From NCBI RefSeq assembly GCF_004001325.1, contig NZ_AP018722.1:1302001-1366000 (forward strand): a stretch of DNA of 64,000 bases, written 5' to 3'. A program made the translations under genes and the position numbers. The notes under the pieces are model-generated. The model ran no database searches, was not told where the DNA came from, and saw only the letters and a list, made by a program, of their open reading frames with translations. Position 1 is the stretch's first letter, and each line of letters starts with the position of its first letter. The stretch is from Thiomicrorhabdus aquaedulcis. Its GTDB lineage: Bacteria; Pseudomonadota; Gammaproteobacteria; Thiomicrospirales; Thiomicrospiraceae. This document shows positions 58,415-64,000 of this stretch, in pieces.

Positions 58415-59295
58415 ATGCAGGGAATCGCTAGTTTTGCAATGAAAGGTCGTTATCAGGCCTTAGTTTCAGTCTTATTGTTTTCTGTTATCAGTGTGTGGAT
58501 TGCGCCATTTGGAATTTTAGTCGGCGCAATCATTGCTTTAATCACGCTAAGAGTTGGCGTGGTTGAAGGAATACAAGCTCTGGCTTGGGGTGTGATTAGC
58601 CATTTATTTTTAACCGTAATGTTGTCGGGTAGTTATTGGCCTGGCTTTATTTCGGTTATGGAGTATATGTTGCCGGTATGGGTGCTTAGTTTGGTTTTAC
58701 GACAAACAAACTCTCTTGCGTCAACGCTCCAGGTGGCCATGATTATGTCTGGAATTGGTGTTTTGGGATTCTATTTATTGATCTCAAACCCACAAGATTG
58801 GTGGTTAGAGCTGTTTAGCCAACATGTGTTACCCATTTTAGATGCGTCTAAAGTGGTTTACGAGGCAGAATCCGTTAAGATTTTTGCAGGTATGGTAACC
58901 ATGTTATTGGCTGTGTTTGCTGTAGTGCTTTGGTACTCGATAGTACTTATTGCACGTTACTGGCAAAGCTCGCTCTACCATCCAGGGCAATTTAAAATTG
59001 ATTTTTATCAATTAAGACTGCCCAAAAGCACCGCTTATGCTGCTATTGTTTTAGCTTTGTTAGCAGTGGTGTTTGAGTTTAGGATCGTTATAGATCTTTC
59101 CACGATTGTTATGGTTGGTTTGATGTTTCAAGGCTTAGCTATTGCGCATCAAACCTTGGCTGTTAAAAAATGCACACCGCATGGTTAGTCGTTTTGTATT
59201 TACTGTTACTGGTGTTTCCACAAGCAATGTTGATGTTAGCAACTATTGGTCTAATCGACATGTGGGTTGATTTTAGAAGCCGATGGGAAAAATAG
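58415..59295 (+). CDS. DUF2232-family membrane protein, with an apparent -1 nt frameshift
   Basis: The main frame from ATG 58415 (AGGGG upstream) has about eight membrane segments and stops at 59188. Adding one A to the A6 run at 59165-59170 continues into MHTAWLVVLYLLLLVFPQAMLMLATIGLIDMWVDFRSRWEK. This gives a 293-residue protein whose last hydrophobic segments resemble the usual DUF2232 ending. Such proteins commonly sit between rpsR and rplI in gammaproteobacteria. Function unknown. The start could also be ATG 58439. Confidence 0.75.
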
Positions 59296-59315
59296 ACAAT
59301 ATAGAGGTTTAAGCC

Positions 59316-59762
59316 ATGAATGTTATTCTGCTTGAAAAAGTATCAAATCTTGGTGGATTAGGCGACCAAGTATCAGTAAAGTCGGGTTATGCTCGTAACT
59401 TTTTGATTCCGCAAGGAAAAGCTAAGTCTGCAACTAAAGATAATTTAGCCGCATTTGAAGCTATGCGTGTTGAGTTAGAAAAAGCGGCCGCAGCTGAATT
59501 GGCTGTTGCGCAAGGTGTTTACGAAAATCTAAACGGTCAAGTAGTAACTATTGAAGCCTCTTCAGGTGACGAAGGTAAATTATTTGGTTCGGTTGGAACG
59601 CAAGACATTGCAGATGCATTAAAAGCCGCTGGTTTTGATGTGGCTCGTCGTGATGTACGTATGCCTGAGGGTGTTCTGCGTCATGTAGGAACATATGAAA
59701 TTGACGTTCAATTACACACAGATGTAATTGCTTCAATTACAGTTGACGTTAAAGCGGCTTAA
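59316..59762 (+). CDS. rplI: 50S ribosomal protein L9
   Basis: The 148-residue protein opens [36 protein letters not shown], the L9 N-terminal rRNA-binding domain, followed by the long connecting helix (59-residue region around [17 protein letters not shown]) and the C-terminal domain. It has a strong terminator downstream. Confidence 0.97.
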   Translation: MNVILLEKVSNLGGLGDQVSVKSGYARNFLIPQGKAKSATKDNLAAFEAMRVELEKAAAAELAVAQGVYENLNGQVVTIEASSGDEGKLFGSVGTQDIADALKAAGFDVARRDVRMPEGVLRHVGTYEIDVQLHTDVIASITVDVKAA

Positions 59763-59795
59763 TAAAATTTGTTTTAATTAAGCAGTTTTAAACTT

Positions 59796-59836
59796 AAAAA
59801 CAGAGTGCATTCTTCGATTGCCTCTGTTTTTTTTTG
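59796..59836 (+). terminator. Terminator after rplI
   Basis: AAAAACAGAG and CTCTGTTTTT with a 16-nt loop and a T9 run. Confidence 0.9.
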
Positions 59837-59928
59837 CTTAAATTTTATTAAAAATTTATTGCTTCATTAATTGCTTCTTGATGGACGTGGTTAAGACTCT
59901 AAACCCATTCTTACTATCCTACCTTTGC

Positions 59929-59934
59929 TATAAT
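59929..59934 (+). promoter_or_regulatory. Candidate -10 box for dnaB
   Basis: TATAAT within TTTGCTATAATAACGCC. No clear -35. It resembles the boxes before gyrA and the ABC importer. Confidence 0.5.
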
Positions 59935-59973
59935 AACGCCCTTGCTTGTTAAACGGTTTTAAAGCGTTGTCCT

Positions 59974-61425
59974 ATGAATAAAAATACGTCCAAAAACACT
60001 CATAATTCTGACACTTTATTTAAAGTGCCGCCTCATTCTATTGAGGCTGAACAATCTGTTTTAAGCGGTTTAATGCTGTCTAATGAATCGTTTGATGATG
60101 TTGCCGCGGTGGTTAACACAACGGACTTTTACACCAAACAGCATCAGGCAATTTTTTCGACCATTAATGAATTAAGTCGCAATAATAAGCCGTTTGATTT
60201 GGTAGCTGTCGTGGATTATTTGGGCTCGGTTGGACAAATTGAACTCGCTGGTGACCGAGATTATTTAGTGCAATTGCTCAAAAATACTCCGGGTGCGGCC
60301 AATATTTTGTATTACGCACAAATAGTTCGTGATAAATCTATTTTGCGAGGCTTAATTCAGGCGTCTAATGAAGTGGCTGAAACCGCTTATTTTCCGCAAG
60401 GTAAAGACATTCGAGATGTGCTTGATATTGCTGAGTCTAAAATTATGGCGATTGCCGAACACGGCGAAGGCAAAGAACGTCAATACAAAACCATGGACAT
60501 GTTGTTAGAGTCGGCCATTAATAAAATAGATGAGTTATTTAACACAGAAGGCTCTATTACTGGTCAAGAAACTCATTTAACTAAATTTGATGAAGTGACT
60601 GCTGGGTTGCAAAAAGCCGATTTAATTATTGTGGCTGGCCGCCCATCGATGGGAAAAACCACCTTTTCGATGAACTTAGCTGAAAATATTGCCACTAAAA
60701 ACGACGCTGCTGTGGCCGTTTTTAGTATGGAGATGCCGGGTGAATCCTTGGCAATGCGTATGATTAGTTCTATTGGACGGATTGACGCTGGTCGAATGCG
60801 TACAGGTAAATTACAGCAAGACGATTGGCCTAAGTTAAATAAGGCCATTAATATTTTATCCAAAGCTAAGGTGTACATTGACGATACGCCCTCTTTAATG
60901 ATCACTGAGTTAAGAGCCCGTGCGCGCAGAATTGATAAAGACGTTAGGGTGTTGCAGCGAAAAGAGGCTCTAGCCGCGGGCATTGAAAAACCCGAAACTA
61001 AAGAAATAGGTTTAGGTTTAATTGTGGTTGATTACATTCAATTAATGCGTGGCTCAGCCAACGCCGAAAACCGTGTAAACGAAATTTCTGAGATTTCGCG
61101 CGGTTTAAAAGCCTTGGCTAAAGAGTTGAATGTACCCATTATTGCTTTGTCCCAGCTAAACCGTAGTTTAGAGCAACGCCCTAATAAACGTCCAATCATG
61201 TCCGATTTACGTGAGTCTGGTGCCATTGAGCAAGATGCGGATTTGATTATTTTCATCTACCGCGACGAGGTCTATAACAAAGAAAGTGAAGATAAAGGCA
61301 CCGCTGAAATTATTATAGGTAAACATCGTAACGGTGCGCTGGACATGGTACGACTTACCTTTATTGGTGAATACACTCGTTTTGACAATCATTCTGGTTA
61401 CGATGTGCCAGAAAGTCATTATTGA
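59974..61425 (+). CDS. dnaB: Replicative DNA helicase DnaB
   Basis: The 483-residue protein has the DnaB N-terminal helical domain (PPHSIEAEQSVLSGLM) and a RecA-type core with Walker A AGRPSMGKTTFSMNLAEN, Walker B LIVVDYIQLMRG and SQLNRSLEQRPNKRPIMSDLRESGAIEQDAD. No intein interrupts it. It unwinds DNA at the fork. The gene order rplI-dnaB-alr is the classical one. Confidence 0.97.
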   Translation: MNKNTSKNTHNSDTLFKVPPHSIEAEQSVLSGLMLSNESFDDVAAVVNTTDFYTKQHQAIFSTINELSRNNKPFDLVAVVDYLGSVGQIELAGDRDYLVQLLKNTPGAANILYYAQIVRDKSILRGLIQASNEVAETAYFPQGKDIRDVLDIAESKIMAIAEHGEGKERQYKTMDMLLESAINKIDELFNTEGSITGQETHLTKFDEVTAGLQKADLIIVAGRPSMGKTTFSMNLAENIATKNDAAVAVFSMEMPGESLAMRMISSIGRIDAGRMRTGKLQQDDWPKLNKAINILSKAKVYIDDTPSLMITELRARARRIDKDVRVLQRKEALAAGIEKPETKEIGLGLIVVDYIQLMRGSANAENRVNEISEISRGLKALAKELNVPIIALSQLNRSLEQRPNKRPIMSDLRESGAIEQDADLIIFIYRDEVYNKESEDKGTAEIIIGKHRNGALDMVRLTFIGEYTRFDNHSGYDVPESHY

Positions 61426-61431
61426 ACAGCA

Positions 61432-61459
61432 CATGATTGACCAGGCCTGGTCAATCATG
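61432..61459 (+). repeat. 28-bp perfect palindrome built on CCAGGCCTGG, after dnaB
   Basis: The decamer at 61441-61450 has perfectly complementary 9-bp arms (CATGATTGA on the left). It lies 6 bp after the dnaB stop. No T-run follows, so terminator function is less clear than after gyrA. Confidence 0.9.
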
Positions 61460-61497
61460 AATGTATTTAACGCAGTCTTAATTTATATGGAATTTTA

Positions 61498-62574
61498 ATG
61501 ACATACCGTCCTGCCAAGGCGCTAATTGATTGTTCAGCCCTTAAACATAATTTAGCGCTGATTAAATCACTGGCACCTCATAGCAAAGTATTGGCTGTTA
61601 TTAAAGCCAATGGCTATGGCCATGGCATGCATAGAGTTGCACAGCAATTGGTTAAAGCCGATGGTTTTGGGGTAGCCTCGATGGATGAGGCCATTTATTT
61701 GCGCCAACAAGGGTTTTTACACCGTATTTTACTGTTAGAAGGCGTTTTTTCTGAAGCTGAACTGCACTTAGCCGCTCAGCATCGTATTGATGTGGTTGTG
61801 CACGCTTCTCACCAATTACATTGGTTGCTGGACAATACTTTCGAAAACACCATTAATGTTTGGATTAAAGTTGACACTGGCATGCACCGTTTAGGGTTTT
61901 TGCCCGATGAAGTCCCCAATGTACTGTCTAAACTGCAACCCTTGGTCAAGCGTTACCCTATTCATGTAATGACGCATTTGGCCAGTGCTGACGAGGACAG
62001 TTTGCAGGCTCAACAGTTTACACAGCAGCAATTAAGCTGTTTTGCCAGCTTGTTTAATCACTTGAACTACCCTAAAAGTGTCGTTAATTCTGCGGGCGTT
62101 CAAAAGCTTGTCCAAGCTCAGTTTGACTGGATTCGTCCTGGAATATTATTGTACGGTGCGGGCAATTTACAACAGCTGGATGCGCGCGCGGTCATGACTT
62201 TATCCTCTGAAATTATAGCGTTAAAGTGGATCAGCGCAGGTGAGTCGGTAGGGTATGGTAATGCCTGGACGGCTCAAAACACTACTTTAGTGGGTGTGGT
62301 TGCAATGGGTTATGGTGACGGTTATCCACGTCATGCACCAAGTGGTACACCTTTATGGATTAAAGGACAAAGGGTAGCATTAATTGGTCGTGTTTCTATG
62401 GACATGATTATGATTGACCTAACAACAATGGCCGAGCACGTTGCTTTGGGTGATGTGGTTGAGTGCTGGGGTAAGAATGTGTCGGTAGACGAAGTAGCGC
62501 GCTATGCCGGAACCATAGGCTATGAATTGCTGTGCGGTGTTACTCAGCGTGTGCCTATGATTGAGATACATTAA
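61498..62574 (+). CDS. alr: Alanine racemase
   Basis: The 358-residue PLP enzyme has the cofactor lysine in VLAVIKANGYGHGMHR (near residue 36) and the second-domain catalytic tyrosine in VGYGNAW. SMDMIMIDLT and GYELLCGVTQRVP close the fold. It supplies D-alanine for peptidoglycan. Confidence 0.96.
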   Translation: MTYRPAKALIDCSALKHNLALIKSLAPHSKVLAVIKANGYGHGMHRVAQQLVKADGFGVASMDEAIYLRQQGFLHRILLLEGVFSEAELHLAAQHRIDVVVHASHQLHWLLDNTFENTINVWIKVDTGMHRLGFLPDEVPNVLSKLQPLVKRYPIHVMTHLASADEDSLQAQQFTQQQLSCFASLFNHLNYPKSVVNSAGVQKLVQAQFDWIRPGILLYGAGNLQQLDARAVMTLSSEIIALKWISAGESVGYGNAWTAQNTTLVGVVAMGYGDGYPRHAPSGTPLWIKGQRVALIGRVSMDMIMIDLTTMAEHVALGDVVECWGKNVSVDEVARYAGTIGYELLCGVTQRVPMIEIH

Positions 62575-62577
62575 CCC

Positions 62578-63231
62578 ATGATTAATAACGAAAAAAAACA
62601 AATTCTGATTGAGTCTGTTAAAACAGAGTTTGACGGTTTCTTTAAACTTTGTCGCCTGCGTTTTAAGCATTCGCTCTACAAAGGCAATTGGTCTGCGCCC
62701 ATAGAGCGCGAAGTTTTTTGTCGCGGAGAAGCCGTTGTGGTGTTGCTGTATGATTCACGCCGTCAGCAGGTGGTTTTGGTAGAGCAATGTCGACCTGGCG
62801 CTGTTTTGCATCGTTGTGCATTGCCTGAATCCAAAACTAACATAGGCACAGCTATTAATCACGTAATTGAATTAGACCAGGCCTGGTTACTTGAGCCTGT
62901 GGCCGGCATGATTGATGCTGGAGAAACCCCCGAACAAGCGGGCATACGCGAAGTGCAGGAAGAAGCGGGGATTACGGTAGACACGTTAGAATATATCTGC
63001 CAACTCTATCCCAGCCCAGGTGGGTGTGATGAGATGCTTTACCTTTATGCGGCTGACATAGACTCGAGCCAGTTGCCCAAGTTTGCTGGCTTAGCAAATC
63101 ATGTAGAGGACATTAAAGTGGTTACCCTGTCTTATGGTGAGGCCAAACAGGCTTTACGTGAGGCACGTTTTAACGTAGCAACTACCTTTATTGCCCTGCA
63201 ATGGCTTTTCTTTCAAAGAGAATCACAATGA
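62578..63231 (+). CDS. NUDIX hydrolase, ADP-ribose pyrophosphatase type
   Basis: The 217-residue protein contains the Nudix box GMIDAGETPEQAGIREVQEEAG (about residues 116-137), preceded by VVLVEQCRPGAV and followed by YPSPGGCDEMLYLYAAD. This layout is typical of NudF-like ADP-ribose pyrophosphatases. It starts 3 bp after alr, so it is co-transcribed with it. An exact palindrome at 62877 codes D-Q-A-W-L. The substrate is assigned by similarity only. Confidence 0.87.
   Translation: MINNEKKQILIESVKTEFDGFFKLCRLRFKHSLYKGNWSAPIEREVFCRGEAVVVLLYDSRRQQVVLVEQCRPGAVLHRCALPESKTNIGTAINHVIELDQAWLLEPVAGMIDAGETPEQAGIREVQEEAGITVDTLEYICQLYPSPGGCDEMLYLYAADIDSSQLPKFAGLANHVEDIKVVTLSYGEAKQALREARFNVATTFIALQWLFFQRESQ
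62877..62886. repeat. Iterated palindrome CCAGGCCTGG (NUDIX gene)
   Basis: Exact decamer, coding D-Q-A-W-L. Confidence 0.9.
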
Positions 63232-63420
63232 AACCCTTGCACTAGCGCAACGGTTTCATGAATTAAAAATTGCAATTTAAAACGATAAATGACCGCTAAC
63301 AACGACTTATTAGTTCTTTTAGCTCTTTTAGCCCATTTATCCATTTGCTCATTTTGTAACCAAAAGCCTTAAATTATTAATAATTTTTGCCCAATAACCC
63401 ATACGTTTAAAGGTTTTATT

Positions 63421-63848
63421 ATGTTTTGTTTGTTTAAGAATACCCATATTCACCCCAAAATTAATCCATATGTGGTGGCTTTAAGTCTATTGGGTGTGTT
63501 GTTTTGGATGCACTTTACGTTTATAGAAAAATCGTTAATTCAAAAATAATCACAGGCGAAGCCGTCATCGTTGATTTAGTGTTTGGTCTGCCATTAGTTC
63601 TGTCCTTAGCCGTAGTGGTCTATGCGATGATTTATTGGAGCATAAAAGTAGCGTTTATTTACTTATTACCGCAAGCCATGGTGCAGTTGCAAGAGGCATC
63701 TACATTGGTGGATAGCCCTACAGATGAACATGAAATCAGCACCCTTGAAGCGCAACACGGCCAAGCGTATTGGCAAAAACATACGTTAAACACCGATGCT
63801 GCGTTAAATTCCACGCCGCTAAAAACGCCCAATAACCCAACTTCCTAA
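63421..63848 (+). CDS. Small membrane protein of unknown function, with an apparent -1 nt frameshift
   Basis: The ATG frame MFCLFKNTHIHPKINPYVVALSLL stops at 63547-63549. Adding one A to the A5 run at 63542-63546 joins it to IITGEAVIVDLVFGLPLVLSLAVVVYAMIYW, giving about 142 residues with three hydrophobic segments and a hydrophilic tail. I do not recognise the family. The downstream frame's upstream Met is probably not a real start. It precedes a MATE transporter gene closely, so the two could be co-transcribed. Confidence 0.55.
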
Positions 63849-63861
63849 TGTTAAATACATA

Positions 63862-64000
63862 ATGTTAAACACATCCTTGAGCAGATTAAACATTGCGGCT
63901 TTAACCCACGAAACACGTTTGTTAATGAAGTTGGCGTTTCCCATTTTCTTAGCCCAACTTGCACTCACCGGCTTGGGGGTAATTGACACTATTATGTCGG
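63862..64000 (+). CDS. MATE-family multidrug/Na+ antiporter, 5' part (cut by window edge)
   Basis: The 46 visible residues, MLNTSLSRLN..THETRLLMKLAFPIFLAQLALTGLGVIDTIM, match the first cytoplasmic helix and membrane segment of NorM-type MATE exporters (E-x-K-L-A-x-P-I, then Q and the G-x-x-D-T-x-M motif). The frame continues beyond the window. MATE proteins export cationic compounds using Na+ or H+ gradients. Confidence 0.82.
   Translation, partial: MLNTSLSRLNIAALTHETRLLMKLAFPIFLAQLALTGLGVIDTIMS

Noticed and set aside
59170-59295. Independent 41-residue membrane peptide after the DUF2232 gene
   Set aside because: It joins the preceding protein in frame if one A is restored, matching the pattern in five other genes.

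Overview
The window looks like a chromosomal segment of a sulfur-oxidising gammaproteobacterium, plausibly near Thiomicrospira, Thiomicrorhabdus or Hydrogenovibrio. This is inferred from the gammaproteobacterial gene orders (rbfA-truB-rpsO-pnp, mfd-csiV, ubiG-phosphatase-yciK, serC-pheA-hisC-tyrA-aroA-cmk-rpsA-ihfB, rpsF-rpsR-rplI-dnaB-alr), a sulfide:quinone oxidoreductase, and AT-leaning DNA with frequent TTA and AAA codons. Species cannot be fixed without a search. Almost every gene is housekeeping. I see no prophage, CRISPR array, complete insertion sequence, rRNA or tRNA gene.

Layout. 1-5.5 kb: rbfA (partial), truB, a methyltransferase, a cNMP-binding protein, rpsO, pnp. 5.6-8.5 kb: PreP-type protease. 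8.5-14.7 kb: pyruvate dehydrogenase aceE-aceF-lpdA. 14.8-20.9 kb: a thymidine phosphorylase-like gene, then a TPP-riboswitch-controlled thiC-thiO-thiS-thiG operon. 20.9-26.5 kb (minus strand): LuxR-type regulator, csiV, mfd. 26.7-30.3 kb: an RND-like membrane protein, sulfide:quinone oxidoreductase, TRIC-type channel. 30.6-35.5 kb: lolC, lolD, an ABC-F ATPase, fabI. 35.7-42.1 kb: four-gene peptide/opine-type ABC importer. 42.2-44.4 kb (minus): yciK, phosphatase, ubiG. 44.7-56.3 kb: gyrA and the serine/aromatic amino acid cluster into cmk, rpsA, ihfB. 56.4-64 kb: lapA, pyrF, rpsF-rpsR-DUF2232-rplI, dnaB, alr, a NUDIX hydrolase, a small membrane protein and the start of a MATE transporter.

The most striking signal is not a gene. 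The 10-bp palindrome CCAGGCCTGG occurs 24 times exactly (about 0.06 expected), with seven more copies of its CAGGCCTG core. It is found inside genes in all three reading frames and in intergenic DNA. Most intergenic copies extend into longer palindromes of 16-34 bp. It behaves like a highly iterated palindrome (compare cyanobacterial HIP1) or an uptake/organisation signal, and I know of no description for this sequence.

Two other window-wide patterns stand out. Six genes, including the essential rpsR, are each broken by what reads as one missing A in a short A-run. This is a systematic sequence error or, less likely, recoding. Two complete copies and several fragments of a small MITE with 18-bp terminal repeats and 5-bp target duplications are also scattered through the window; one fragment lies where lapB would be expected.

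Regulatory RNA and DNA structures visible include a TPP riboswitch followed by a very strong terminator, a pnp leader stem, an rpsA leader with three hairpins, a hairpin-rich aceE leader, and a 9-bp inverted repeat in front of the sulfide:quinone oxidoreductase gene.
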